From: Apostichopus japonicus
Taxonomy: Eukaryota; Echinodermata; Holothuroidea; Aspidochirotida; Stichopodidae
Length of the DNA stretch: 64,000 bases
Direction: 5' to 3'
NCBI RefSeq assembly: GCF_037975245.1
Contig: NC_092569.1
Location: 31,994,668 to 32,058,667, forward strand
The notes beneath the pieces are model-generated. The model searched no databases. It was not told where the DNA came from and saw only the letters and a list, made by a program, of their open reading frames with translations. Position numbers and translations under genes: made by a program. This document shows positions 1 through 21,787 of this stretch, in pieces (the first letter of the stretch is position 1; every line of letters starts with the position of its first letter).

Positions 1-186
1 TTAGCAATACTTTCAAATATGAGTACACTCCATGTTAAGATTGATGGCATGCACGTACGGCTCTTCATAATGTACAATGTGAATAGTTGTTATGGGGTAA
101 ACGATTGCAAGCACAGGTAGATCATGTATGTAAGGAGGTAAGACAATGGCTGTCATAGACGTGTCAAACCCTTTACTGACATGGAA

Positions 187-480
187 ACCCGAATCATGTT
201 TGACAATGGATATGTTTTGCCAATCTTGAGCTATTGCAGTGCCATATGGGGCACAAGTAGAAACAGTGACCTTGAAAGAATTCTCTGTCTACAAAAAAAA
301 ACAAAAAAAAACTGCCGGACGACTTACTTCAGATGCTGGCTATGACACTAGATCCCCTGATGTTTTTAGTACTTTCAAATGGAATAGTATTGACATAAGA
401 ATTCACATAAGGTAAATGACCATTGTCTTCAAATCAATAAACGAACTCGCACTTACACTCACGTAAGAAATGTCAAATTT
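187..480 (+). mobile_element. Degenerate C-terminal reverse transcriptase fragment of a CR1/Jockey-type non-LTR retrotransposon
   Basis: From about position 205 one frame reads NGYVLPILSYCSAIWGTS and continues with NSDLERILCLQK. This matches the region after the palm domain of CR1/L2/Jockey-like reverse transcriptases (typically LPILSYCSxIWG followed by LxxLQKRAAR). A run of A at about 292-310 breaks the frame. After it comes a piece resembling the next conserved block (FKWNSIDIRI, then a lysine-serine-isoleucine-asparagine motif near 435). No intact ORF remains, so this is a relic. The family assignment is from motif recognition only. Confidence 0.6.
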
Positions 481-489
481 TGGAAGAGA

Positions 490-3400
490 TACCTACAACC
501 ATTCCTTAAAGGTAGTCAGTATAGCCCCACATAAAAGCACGCTATTATTGCTAGGGCAGCTAGGAGTTTTCAAGAAGTGCTTTCCTCGAGGTCTTTATAC
601 TCTCCAAATTGTTCGAGTCCGACATTTTTAAGGAACACACAAGATGACTGAATATCCCAGTGAGGAAAATTTCCTCGAAGGTTGTAATAAAAACAGTTTA
701 ATAATTTTGCCCAAAGGTGACCATATTTGAATATCTAGCATGTTTGGAGCCAATACAGCATACCTTAACCAATAGGGATGTGTATAACACGGAAAATGAT
801 TGTATGTTATTGGCATGTGATGTAATAACCGATGAATGCCTATATGATATGCATATTAACATGTTGAACGCGCGCGGAGCGCTCCAAAAAAAAAATGGTT
901 TTATTTTTCGGGCAAGTCGTTACAGCCCCCCAAATCAAATTAGGCTCCTACGCCTGTGGCGCCGCCGCCAAATATGATTTGGATAAATAAATATCTCACG
1001 CATTATTTTCTGTTTATAGCCACAAAAAAAAAACTATGCCAACAAATATTGGGGGATATTAGATACTATATCCCCCACCTATGATATTTGGGAGTCTTTT
1101 CCCCCGCCCCCCCGTCTCCTCCCCCCATGATCGCCGCCCATGCCTGAAATGGTTAATATTTCTACATGTGTACATTTTTCTGATTAAACTTGTGAAATGC
1201 TAAAAAAAACGGATCTTATTTGTCTGCATTTGCTTTACCCTTCTGTGATCCTCTCTTACTGTTTTCCGTCCAGAAAATTTAACAATTTGGTTTCTCAGTT
1301 TGTAAGTCATTTATTGTTTGTAACAATTACATTGTCAAGTTTTTCACGAGCCTCAAAATAACTGTTCATTATAAAGTCACATTATATAACATAAAAGAAA
1401 CGGCTGAAGAAGACACTAACTATTGATCATGTGATCACATATCATGCACAGCCAAGCGACTGTAGCCTAGCCATTTAACACAGTACAACAGCGTTACGTG
1501 CAGTTCATAGTGTAGTTTATTTGCAAGTGTAGGAGTTGCAAAGTAGTCCTGGACGACTTCGCTTATGTTGTATACTGTATTACATGTAGGCTTACTGGCA
1601 ATTCACTACATAAGGCAACAACAGTACAGTATTTGGACCAGAGTAACCAATCCTAGACTTGCTCGTGACAGCTATCTAACAAGAACCATCATGTATTGCT
1701 TACAGTGGCTTATTCCGGTGCTTCTCATACCGCTTCCGAAGTCTCTCTTGACCCCAGCGATTCTTCATAACCACACAATGTTTATTGTGCTTTATTTAAC
1801 CAGTTTCGTGTTGGAGCGGAAACCGTGCGCTATATGCAGCATAGTTTTCGTGATAGCAGTAGCGTTGATATGCTATAGTTGCTATCCAAACTGTGCATTC
1901 ATTTTATGTGACAGAACTTGTGATGCAAATCCAGCATGATGATCATATATCTTGGGGGAGTAAAAACATTAAGCCTTAGCCTACCTAACTTAGGCTAGCA
2001 CCACATTAATTCAGGGTGTAACTAGTGCAAGGCTATATCATGATTCATGGGCAGTGTCGGCCTAGCTTTTGTAGTGGGACTGTTACTAGTCGCACAGTAA
2101 CATGTGTAAAGCCTACATTATATACTTCACAAATTATAGATTGTAATGTAACAGTAACGTAACAGTAAAAAATAACAACAATTCACCAATCTCAAATAGT
2201 AACTTGAACTTTAAATAAGTCTGGGCGAACTAACAGTAACACACTCAATTATGCAATATATTAACTGGAACAAGCATAGTGTGAATGTTGCCTAGTGACA
2301 GCACAATGTAAGAGCATTTTCAAGAATCATACTGTCGGTAGCCTACTTCACTGAGCAGAAAATAACAACAAATGACTTTGAACCAGGCTATCTAGGACCC
2401 TTTTTTCCATCGTTGCAAATGAAATCAGGCAGTGCTCATAGTACATCAATCTATGTTGAACTTTGATGATTCGGTGAAGTACTGTATTTTATCACAAAAT
2501 AATTCAGGCCAATACTGAAAAGGCCTCAAGTACCTTTAGTACAATATGCAAAAGAACTGTTGCCTTAATCTCAGTCATGGCTACAGACAGACTGATGTTT
2601 TCAAAGTTGATGAGTATTTCAAATTAATGAAGGACTAAAAAGGAATTTGTTTTGATTTTGGAAGAGAGGAAAAGAAAACTTGATGATGCATATATGACAG
2701 AATTTTTTTTCAATTTTATTTCTTATGCAAGTGTCTTGTTCCTAGCAATAGTGTGTTAGTGCACTAAAACTAAAAACAGAAATGTTTGAGACTTGCTCAA
2801 AGTTTGTGAAATCTTGTCAATTATTCCTGTCGTTTGGTTACCCAAGAGGAATGACTACCTATCTATGGAACAGCAGTGGATTGGGAATCAAAAATAACAG
2901 CATCTTGAAAACTATTCCTGTGATACCTTTCAATTTGAGTTTTCCAGTACTCAGACTAAATAAATACTCTTTACATGGTTTGATTTGTTGGACTGTACTA
3001 CTGTAAACAGTGGCATACCGAGATCAGCCTTTTTCGGGATTTAGCCAAAGCGATGAAGCTCTGATCTCAACACTTACAGTTACTGTAATCTAGGAGTTTG
3101 GCAGAAAACAGAACATGACATTTACAGTAACTGGAAGACTGATCAAAGGTCCATAGACATTGAATTGAACATCTCACAAGATGCTGTACCATTTATTTGG
3201 AAATTAGGATATTTTGGAAAGAAATGCCAGTACTTTCTTTACCTTCAGTATATGGAAAGCTATGATGGAGAAAAACATTGATAATTATGGATATGGCCAA
3301 GTGAAATTTCTATTCATTAATTTCACTGGGTTCAGTGGTTTCTTAAGAATAATCATCGATATACTATGTATCTTTCAACAAATTTGTGTGGCTTTACTTG

Positions 3401-6400
3401 GAACAATAAAACAAAATTCAGAATCTAAATCCAGCCAATGCATAGATTAACTCACGCCAAACTTTTTACTCTGAAAGGAACAGTATGACATTTAAGACAA
3501 TTCTACAGCAGAGCAAAACTGTACCAGTTCTACAGTAAGTGATGTCATGAACTGTTTGGACTGTGTTTTATTTACCTTACAATCAGTGATGTTCTTACTG
3601 TACTTGGAAGTATAACTTTAACATACAGTATGTGTTAAGTTAACCATCATTGTTGAAATCACATGTGATACTATGGTATGCTACAACTTTACTGAGCTGG
3701 ACAAGATTCTCTACAACTGCTGCATGATCTCATACTGGACCAGAGCTATAGAATGACCTGGAGATGACCTGAACATTGTCAACGATTTTATAGTACAGAT
3801 TCAGACTGTCAGAAGTAAACAAAACTTGTTTCGTATTGATCTCAGGGTTACAGTAGTCTGTAAACTTTTAAATACTGTACATTTTTTTGTTGCTTTCACA
3901 TGTATGTTGAAGGCGGCCCCTGGATGTTATTTCAAGATTGCAAAACGGCTTTGTACTTTACGTCATGTGAACTGACATTGGCGGTGTGTCTGCAGTTACA
4001 GTACCACAGATCTAAGAGAAAGGATGACGGACTAAGCTTGTGTCTTTGGATTGAGTCTCCTACCAGATAGTTCAGCAGAGAAAAAAAAGAGTTGGGTCGA
4101 GGTGTCAAGAAAATTAGGAATTGAGGAAGCAAAGTAACTGACACAGAACCGTTTTGCAAAACAAACTACTTGCAGGTCTGTGTACATTACTGTCGGCCTT
4201 AAGAGCTGAGAAATGTGGTAAAAACTTGCCAATCTAACAGTCTGAAGGTTTTCAATGGCAGAAGCCTAAGCTTTATATTAGCATGTTGAGGTTGCTGCAT
4301 GAAATTGCATTGTCTCACAGAAGGACACAGTACCACCATACTTCAGTTTAAATCTATTGATCTGGCAGTTACAGTAGATGATAATGGTCTGTTTCTTGTG
4401 CAATGAGTTTCGACTTTGTTAATTTATTTCATATAATATGATTTTGTTGTATCCCAGTATTTTGCTAACAAGTTACATACCCATGAAGTTTATTAAGTTT
4501 TCATATTTTGTCAAATCTACCAGTAAAGTGTGGTACTGCTGCATCAGGACTGTCAAATACTTTAACTTCTCTGTCATGATAGTACTGTAGAATCAATATC
4601 CAATATGAGTCAGCAAGTTATTAACTGTTCTGAACCAGGGCTCGAACATAGATCTGAAGCCAAGTTCTTAAGTACAGTAGCTTCTAAGAGATTGATACCA
4701 TGGGCCCCTCTGGAGCAATTCTTTTGCCATATTTTGACTATCATGGTGAGGAATTTATGGAATCTGTAGTGAAATTATCTACTGTACAGTAGTGCCATTT
4801 TTAGCACCAGACAAATCCCGAGTTGACTTTTCTACCTATGTTTGAGCCCTGTTCCGAACAAATACTTTGCACAAGGATTTGGGAATGCTAATTTTTGCTG
4901 ATGTGGATCGCAGAAATTTAAATCATTCGAAAGTTTGGGAGAAAAGTAGATACTGTATTGTGTATTTACATGTACAGTAGCACAAGTCTAATGTCAATGC
5001 TTATACTGTACAATATGTGTTCAATACCAGAGATATTAGTGTTAGGAAATTACTCAGGTGCTGTAGCAACAGGTAGCCCTAATTTGAATATCTATTAAAA
5101 ATGATATTTTATTTAGTTATACACACTTCTGGTACATTAATTCTTTGACACTGCAAAAGCAATCAGTACTGTATAAATAATACACTGTATTATTTATACA
5201 GTATTTGTACAGTCTTTGCCCCACCAGGGCCCTAGGGCGGTCCCCTGGACCCCACGCCTTTATGCTCGCACGCTATGCGTGCTCGGCGTTTTCTCGCGAT
5301 TTCGCTTAAAATTTCGTTTAAACGTTTAAACGAACAAAAAATCGGCCGTTTAAACTTTTAGGTCTTTAAACGAAAACTCACAGCCCTAAAATACAGTGTC
5401 TCTGCTCTGTTGTATCTAAGAGAGCTGCTATATGCTGTATCAGATAGTATGCTACTCTGTGAGGTAGTATCCAGATTGGCCCACTAGTGACCTGCTGTAC
5501 TTGATTACACATGTGTGTATGTTATAACTTATTTCAGTTAACTTATTTCAATGAACAATTTAATCTTTTATGGACAAATTTGATTTGTGTAAGTGTCCAT
5601 GCAGTTAAAGACAATGTAAGTTTATGAGGCCAGAGATAATTAAATTGCTTAAAGTTATAAACTGGAGTTAAGTTGTACTTAACAATTTGAAGATATCAAA
5701 GCTTTACTGTAACAGTTGGTTACTGCTTTTTTTTTTCTATAACAGCTATGTGGTTTTGTCACCATTGTTTACACATGCTCTATCTATAGTCAGTTACAAA
5801 CAATACTTTATACCATTGAGTTGTTTATTTCCTGACAAGTTTACAAATCTTATGAAGTATTGTACATACTGTACTAACCATTGATCACACCGAGATAATT
5901 CCCTTCATTTATTCACCTAGTGAACATCAGTTTAGCGAGTACAGGGTAGTTTCACAGGAGAAATGGACTAGTAACAAGAGTAACAGACTTTGTTATGCCA
6001 ACAGTTGTGTGATTTTTTATAATACAATAACACATTTTCTTTGTCGAAATGAAACTGGAGTAGCCAAGAATATGAAATGAATTGTCATGGGATTTTAGTA
6101 GCAGCAGTTAATAGCAACATAAAGCTGCTTTACATGCAGTGTTTAATGATAATCTTGATAGTAAGTCTTCCTGAGAAAATCACAGTAGTAATTTGTGACC
6201 CCAACTTTGCAATTATTACTCCAGATTAATCTTTTACATTAAATCCAATCAACTTTGGAAACTTATATCCCACAATATTAACATGGTCTGTAAGTTTTTC
6301 TTTCAAACCCCTTAAGTGTACCCCTAAAAATGCCATTAAACCTGATGTCATTTTTGTATTGAACTAAATTTCAAGTGACAATATGTTTAGTAGGTATGGT

Positions 6401-7580
6401 ACATTGTAGTTCCTATATATATCTGTAGTATGGTAACCACCAGACCATGGTTGCTAATGGCTTAAATATCATAAGACGACTTTTATTCACAACCAAATGT
6501 CATATTTTCTCTGTTCAAACTTTCTTCACGCCGATATTTTGACATGACAGTATCTGTTTCTCATGGTCAATCCTTGATACATGTAGTTTTATGAGGTCAA
6601 AACTTTTTGCACATTATTTTTTTGATTAGTTATCTTCTGCTGAACTTCCAGTTTGTGTGAATTCACCCTTTTTTTGGCGATTTCAACTGGGCATGTGTGT
6701 CGTACAGTAGTTGTAGTTTCCAGCCATCCTATTTTGATACAATATCAACCATGCACCTTATATCGCTTATTATTTTCACTTACAGTAGTAGTACTTCACT
6801 TGATTTTACAGCAGAATTTCTAACCTGTCGCATGATATGTGACTTGGATGTAATAATTCGTAATACCTGATACAAACTTTTGTTGTAAAACTCATCTCTG
6901 ATTTCTTTTTCACAAGTTCTCGATTTTGCAGTTCGAATCATTAGTGGAATGTTGTCTCAATGATCCAGTTGATACCTGGAACTGTCTATTTCAAGTTGAG
7001 TCTACATTTTACTTTTCACATTATATGTGAGGTTGGAACTTCAAAACATCATTTCTTGTGTAAATAATCCAGTTGTTAGAACCAGAGAGAAATCAATTTT
7101 AATTATCAAAATGACTTAAGATATGATGAACCATTAGCTGCCTGTGTGATTTTTGATGAGGATGAAAGTAAGGCAATAAGAATGTGTTGATTTTTACTAA
7201 CAAACATGATGTTATTAATTCAATCTATTACTGTATATAATATCACTTTTCAGATATGAAAAATTCAAAATTAAATTTGTTAATCTCCTCCTCTGCTTTG
7301 TTATATTATTTGTTGTTTGTCCAAGTAAGTATTTCTCAACTTAATCATTTCATAAAATTATTAGTAAAAGTGAAGCCAAAAAAGAAATCCACAGTGCTTG
7401 ATGGTATTAAAAATTCCCCAACTCAAGTTATTGTCACCTTAAAACTTGTAAATACCAGAATTTTTCACTCAATTATAAATATCATGCAAATACATCATTT
7501 TCCAAACCTGTCAGTAAATGCCAGAGAAAGTTTTTTTAAAAACTTGACCAGTTATGGCATGTGTCACTAAATAGTCTCTA
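490..7580. other. No supportable gene; AT-rich intergenic DNA
   Basis: I see no exon with recognisable protein similarity in this stretch. The longest frame (1565-1936, 124 codons) has no recognisable domain and sits in sequence that looks like the surrounding noncoding DNA. The segment around 5215-5400 is GC-rich with short palindromes (AAACGTTTAAACG type) and may be the end of an unidentified transposon. The words TACAGTA and TACTGTA are conspicuously frequent throughout. Confidence 0.5.
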
Positions 7581-7800
7581 CAGTGGTTCCAACCTTTTTG
7601 CAACTGCAACTACTGTACAAACCATGTCTCCTTCCTTGATCGGTTCCCCGATGTGCCATCTACATACAGGAGCCATCAGGGGCTTGCAGAATCGTTTTCA
7701 CAGGCCTTTACAATTAATTTCTACGATATCCTTCCCTTTTGGCAGAAGTGCTATTACCTTGAAGAAGTTTTGCTCATTATCAAACTGGTAAAAGATTTGG
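7581..7800 (+). mobile_element. Possible hAT-like element end
   Basis: The segment begins CAGTGGTTCCAACCTTTTTG, which resembles the terminal inverted repeat of hAT-superfamily elements (CAGTGGTTCCCAACC type). I did not find the matching inverted end downstream, so the right boundary is arbitrary and the element may be truncated. Confidence 0.3.
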
Positions 7801-8399
7801 CTAACTGGTACATTCAACGGGTACATTCCTACAAATATTTTCCTGTTCAGGTACTGTCATTTGTGTTCATTCATAGTGTAATTATTGACGTCTTCAAAAC
7901 CTTCATATCTGCTAAAAGCTGGTAAACAAAGGAAATGCAAACCCAAAAGTGAATGTTGCTGAATTTAATTGGTCTAATGAATGAAGTACAACAGGAACAG
8001 GATTAACTTTGAGGAATGTTATCAACCAAAGGTTGGTCTGTGCTCGAAACTTCCTGCCAGTTATCTCAATTAAACATTAAACCAATGAAGCCTTCTTCCC
8101 TAGAACATGGATGATGCATGCAAAAGAATTATAAAAAGCTGTATCCCAAATGAAGTCTGTTTTGGAGGAAAATATGGAATTGATGTCCTGGTGAAGGAGT
8201 TGACCCTCTTGGCCATATTTTGGGTTGTCTTTGGCAACTGCCAAAGTGACCAAACCAGTCGTAATAGATCAAATCATTTTGCATGCTTCCTGTGTGAAGC
8301 TTAAATCTGAATTTGACTTTTTCAAACAGCATAAATTTCAAGATAATGTTGAGCATCTTCAAATGAAACATTACAAGAAAGCAAGCATTGGTATAAGAT

Positions 8400-9379
8400 T
8401 TTAGCCAGACGTGAGTACCTCCAAATTATAACCAGACGCGATTACTTCAGTTTATAAGCAGATTATTTCAGTTTAAAACCAGATGCGATTACCTCAGTTT
8501 ATAACCAGATGCGATTACCTCAGTTTATAACCAGATGCGATTAGCACAGTTTATAACCAGATGGGATTAACTCAGTATAACCAGACGGGATAACCTCAGT
8601 TTATAACCAGATGGGATTAACTCAGTCTATAACCAGACAGGTTAACCTCAGTCTATAACCAGATGGGATTACCTCAGTCTATAACCATATGGGATTACCT
8701 CAGTTTATATAACCAGATGGGATTACCTCAGTTTATAACCAGACGGGATTACCTCAGTTAATAACCAGACGAGATTAACTCAGTTAATAACCAGATGAGA
8801 TTACCTCAGTTAATAACAAGACGTGATTATCTCAGTTTATCACCAGAAGTGATTACTTCAGTTTGTAACCAGGTGTGATTACCTAAGTTTATATCCTGAC
8901 GTGATTACCTCATTTAACAACCAAATGTCAATTCCTATTTATAATCACATGCCATTTCCTCAGTTTGCAACCAGACATGATTACCTCAGTCTATAACCAG
9001 ATGGGATTACCTCAGTTTATTACCAGACAGGATTAGCTGTCTATAACCAGACGTGATTTCCTCGGTTTATAACCAGATGCGATTACCTCAGTTTATAACC
9101 AGATGTGATTATCTCAGTTTATAACCAGATGCGATTACCTCAGTTTATAACCAGACATGATTATCTCAGTTTATCACCAGACGTGATTACTTCAGTTTGT
9201 AACCAGGTGCGATTACCTCAGTTTATATCCTGACGTGATTACCTCAGTTAACAACCAGATGTCAATTCCTATTTACAACCAGATGCCATTTCCTCAGTTT
9301 GCAACCAGACATGATTACCTCAGTATATCACCAGACGTGATTACTTCAGTTTATAACCAGACGTGATTCAGTTTATAAC
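8400..9379. repeat. 26-bp minisatellite array
   Basis: About 37 imperfect copies of a unit close to ATAACCAGATGCGATTACCT followed by CAGTTT. Copies differ mainly at the CpG/TG position after CCAGA and by small indels. The array ends about 380 bp beyond the CCDC25 stop codon, so it lies in or just past the 3' end of that gene. All frames are interrupted and there is no sign that it is coding. Confidence 0.9.
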
Positions 9380-9762
9380 CATAATACCAAATCTAGTTTG
9401 GATCAACAAAACAATTGCTGGAAAAAACTGTTCTTCACTTTCTACCAGCACCCCTGACTGTTACGTCTCCAGCCCTTCTCATATGCTTCTTCATTCGCCC
9501 TCACAGCTGGTCTTCTCATCAGAAAGGCCCTATTCTTTTCCCTCAAAGGCTTCCTACACTGACATGAGTTTCTCCTGGTTCAGGTTCCCTCTGATGCATG
9601 AAAGGCCCGGGGTTAAGAGGTCATCCACCTTGAATGAAGAACCATCCTGATGTGAAGAGATATTTAGTGCAGTTTGATCCAGAGTGGCACGTAAGTTTGA
9701 AGCAGTACCGGCTGAGTGAACTTTGACCTCAAGAGTGGGAAGACTAGACCTGATCTCTTGTG

Positions 9763-17760
<7,998 letters not shown>

Positions 17761-17810
17761 CTGCAAGAGAAAATAAACAAGTTTCAGTTTAGTTAGTACA
17801 TACAGCTCTG

Positions 17811-18005
17811 CGGTCAATACCCACAGCACAGTGTATAAACGATACAGCGATGGACATCTCAGGTCCAGCTAAAGATAACAAGGTATCACGTTTTTAACTG
17901 TCTGCATTTTGTAGCGACATGAACAAAACGTCACTTGCAAGCAACAGAAAGTTAACTTTTTCAGATGGCCGCACCTGGTTTGGGGCGAGTCTTCAATGCC
18001 TTTAA
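17811..18005 (+). repeat. 195-bp dispersed repeat, copy 1
   Basis: About 90 percent alike by eye to 63042-63242. Both copies carry GCGGTCAATACCCACAGCAC, then an ATG-started 11-codon frame (MDIS, then D or G, then PAKDNK) followed by a GTATCACG donor-like site, and end with TTTTCAGATGGCCGCA. It may be a transposon piece or a duplicated promoter with a first exon; I cannot tell which. Confidence 0.7.
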
Positions 18006-19085
18006 GAACTTTAAAAAAACATTTAAACTGCAAAGATCACATTCATTATAACTTGTTCTTGTAATCATTTGAGTTAACAAAGGTTTGGTGCAAGTCATGG
18101 TATTCATTTCAAAATATTTCCCCATGGTTTAAACATGTGAGTTAACACGATTGATGTATATGAAGTACTGAATACATGTTAAAGTACATGAAATACTGCT
18201 CTATGTTCTTCTACAAACCTTCGCTTTTGAAGAATATAACCATTGTTCCAACTTCTAATTTGCTGCTGAATGTTTAGATGTTATAATCCACCTCTTTGAT
18301 GATGAAGATCCTGCATACAGCTCCAGTTACCTTCTACTGCAAGTTTTGGTTACTTCTCAGTTTAAAATAGATTTAATACCTGTTGAAGCAGAGTAGACAT
18401 TAAAACTACAGTAAACATGCTATTTTACAGGTACAGTTTCCAAAAAACACAATTCAAGTTCTCTGAATTTTGTAATGTAGGACTTCCTAATTTAAAGTCA
18501 AATGATTGTTGCTAAGTCGATCCACCAATTTAAGTTTGCCAGCCACCCTATACAATTAACAGTCATAGCAAATAGTATCATACAGTACTGTATACAATTA
18601 ATACTAACATGTAACGAACAGGGTATGACTAACTACCATGGTCCAGTATGGTACGATATGGTCCGAATGGGTCCGGTATGGTAATTAGTCATACCGCTAA
18701 TATAAACAGTATTTGTACCATATGCACTCATAGTAAGTACCATAACCAAGCTCTGGGTTCCCTGCAAATGTACAGTAAAGCTGTACATACTAACTTGCTA
18801 CGCAGTCACTTGATGGGCCAAGCATTTTGAGAACTGTAGATTACTTTTAAGTCCGTATATACATGATCACAATATCGCAGGATACATACAGTATTTAAGA
18901 AATAGCACAGTTGGCCTAGCCTTTGTTATGTACAGCCTTACTGTAGTAAGGTTAAAGTCGGAACATGTGAGACACTAAAAAATATCAGCAGTCGTTTCTA
19001 TTTTAGTTCTAAGGCTAACCTTCTTTCCTAAGCAATATATTTCTGGTAGATTCACTTCACTTTGAAAGGTGCATGTACAGTACTC
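18006..19085. other. No supportable gene; region where CCDC25 exon 1 was sought
   Basis: I searched the minus strand upstream of exon 2 for an ATG followed by codons for VFYF and a phase-1 donor, and found none here or up to about 22.8 kb. Confidence 0.4.
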
Positions 19086-19093
19086 TGTTACAG

Positions 19094-19860
19094 TAGGTTT
19101 CAGTTGTTTTCCGCATACGTTACTTTCCGCTGATTACTTTCCTCTGAAAAAATTCTTCTGCGGAAAACACCTTTTTTTCACTTACATATACACTTTATTT
19201 TTCCTCAATTTTAGGATACCAAATTTAGGCAGGATGATTAAAATAACATGAGAAAGTTTCAAAGAACGTCGATGAAGGATGGTTACTGTAGACTGAGTTC
19301 ATGTCAGAAAAGTTAAGCTGCATAAATAATTTGCAGGAGGCTTGGGGTGTTTGTAATTAGGGATTATTAAAGAAGAATGAGGCAGGTGGATAAAAGGGCA
19401 ACTTGACGCCCGCGTTATGAAGGATTGAGTATCTAATAAAGTATTAAAACTGCGGTCCACGTAATGATGGTTTAAAAAAAGTTGTAGCGAGACCAAATCG
19501 TCACGGCAGCTCACATTTTTTCACCTTCATGGCATATCGAAAACTACAACCCAAAAAGATGGCGCTGTTTAACTAAAATTAAACTTGTGCTTACAGCCTA
19601 AGCTACAACCTTAGCTATCCTAATAATAATCTAGTCTTGAAGCTACATTTTATCCTGAAACAGTCAAATCCTATCTTCTCCATCTTCCTAAATACCTTCC
19701 ATATGCCTTATCATTTCAGTAAGTTATTCTGTTCCTCCCCCCCCCCAAAAAACGGTACTTTCCGCTGAAAAAAACGTTGTTTTCCGCTGACAAATTTGTT
19801 TGCGGAAAACACCGTTTTGTTTCAGCGGAAAGTAACGTGTGCGGAAAATAACGGTACCCC
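19094..19860. mobile_element. Non-autonomous DNA transposon with 8-bp target duplication
   Basis: The 767-bp segment is flanked by perfect TGTTACAG direct repeats (19086-19093 and 19861-19868). Its ends are imperfect inverted repeats: left TTGTTTTCCGCATACGTTAC, right (reverse complement) TTATTTTCCGCACACGTTAC, both continuing TTTCCGCTGA. The right end also folds on itself through TTTCCGCTGA/TCAGCGGAAA pairs (19755-19835). The 8-bp duplication suggests the hAT or P superfamily. Confidence 0.75.
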
Positions 19861-20442
19861 TGTTACAGGTACAAACTGCTTCAGAATGCGTTCAACCTTG
19901 TTCGGGATATCTTGGACATAAATGGGAGTTCTTAGACGTGACATACAGTATATTAGGCAACTTTTTAACAAAATGATTTCATTGGAGAATTTAGTATTGA
20001 ACTTAAAAGGAAGTAGAAATAGCCTCTAGAGCTTTGGTTAGCCTAGCCTAACAATACTAAGGTTATCTGAAGTTAAAATTGAGGATAGCTATTCTGCACA
20101 GACTGTCGGTCAATGTACAGGTTGGCAACTTTCATAATATGAACAGGTGTCTGTGAATTCCTGATCAATCTTAAAAATGTTAATTGAGGTGTTACACAAA
20201 AGATACTGTCTGCCAAAATACCTAGCCTATACTGTAGCTAGGTAAACTACATTTTGGTATTCATTCCATCACAAAAATGATAGTTTTCTCACGATGTTCC
20301 TTAAAAGGAAAATATATTCGTGACATATTTTGTAGCCTACAGGTAGGTCTAACAATAGCCTATAGTGTAGGCCTACTCAATTTCCAAACAAGGTGTTGTT
20401 AAGAAACTTAAATGTTTGCCTACCACTAGCAGTAGCATGGTG

Positions 20443-21024
20443 GGCTCATAATTGACGCACTTAAGGATTTGATCAACGATGTCTATCAAGGAAAACTCCA
20501 AATCACTCAACTGTATGTGTTTTTCATATGTGAAGTTCCTCAGAAATGTTATGATCTCAAAAGATTTAAGGTTCTGTGCTTATGCACCGTACAATTGAGC
20601 AGAATTTGGTCACAAAATGTCTGCTGTGTCAAGGTCTTTCATACCCCTAAATTGACACATTCGTCGATTAACTAACTGTAGTGTAGGCCTAAGTATACAT
20701 CCATTGACTTTGGATGCTGTTTGCTATGCTCTGAACCTCTAAGCTTAGACAGGTCAGGTCCCAGAGAGAAGTGGTATTATATTGAGGTAATTTTGGTTGT
20801 TTTTAGGGAGTAACATTTCCAAATGTCCAAAAAACGTGCAAAACTGGGGAAGGGTGTTAAAAGCTTAAAAAATACAACAATTTGGTCAGCAAATAGCTGA
20901 AGTTGAATCCAACTCATAAAATATGTAATTCTGCTTGACTGCAAAAAGTTTAGGTGGCCTGCTGTATCTTTGCTAGTAATAATTGAAGGTGCGTCAATTA
21001 CGGGGGTGCGTCAATTATGAAGCC
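20443..21024. mobile_element. Terminal-inverted-repeat element
   Basis: The left end GGCTCATAATTGACGCAC and the right end (reverse complement) GGCTTCATAATTGACGCAC pair over about 19 bp. A second TGCGTCAATTA copy lies just inside the right end. The 580-bp interior has no recognisable protein, and I could not identify a target duplication. Confidence 0.6.
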
Positions 21025-21787
21025 TTGACTATACCAGACACACAATAATGCTCAATTCATGCACTGAACTAGGCCTTTTTTTTTTCTTTTTTTTTTAACC
21101 CTGACTGTCAATTCTCCTGTCTAGAAACTCCCGACTGTTCGAGATCTCCCGATTTGATCCTAGTCTATACCTACACCACATTTAGCCTTACCTATTCATT
21201 GTTAAGCTTTAGCCTAGTCTAGCCCCTCTCGCCATTTTTCAGGTTTATATTTGGCCTTTAAGGTTCACGTGCGACATGCTACTGCTAGTCTGTAAGCTAG
21301 CTTCCAAGTTAGATGAAACATTCGTGGCTTATTAAAATGCCGGGTATTTTATTTTTGACCAATTTGAAGTATATTATCAATACAGCAGTACTTACTCCGC
21401 AATATTTGATTATCTGGTTCTAATCAGTAATTGTTCTAATTTATCTTGCAGTCAAAGGTTTACAACAGTAGCAAACAGAGAGGTTAATTTTTAGTCAACA
21501 TGAATGATGAACTACTGTAGGCTAGGCCTATAAAGTATAATGTACTGTAAAGTAATATGCACTGGGCTTGCGTTCGTGCATGATACACGATAGATAGTAT
21601 CGTTAAACATGTCGGTCTAATCAGCTGTATGGGCCCTTGGTATGGAACGCGAAAAGGGTAACCATATTTCGTTCAATGCCATTGTAAACAATTCCTTTTG
21701 TTGAGACATTATATTTCACCTATTAATATTGTATTTTGCTGTTCGCGATTGCCATTTAAGTCGGAGAACATTAACGTAATCGATCAC

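Noticed and set aside
1565-1939. 124-codon open frame
   Set aside because: No recognisable domain, no splice or polyadenylation context, and composition like the flanking DNA.
8107-8371. Small frames before the 26-bp minisatellite
   Set aside because: Short, overlapping on both strands and without any recognisable motif.
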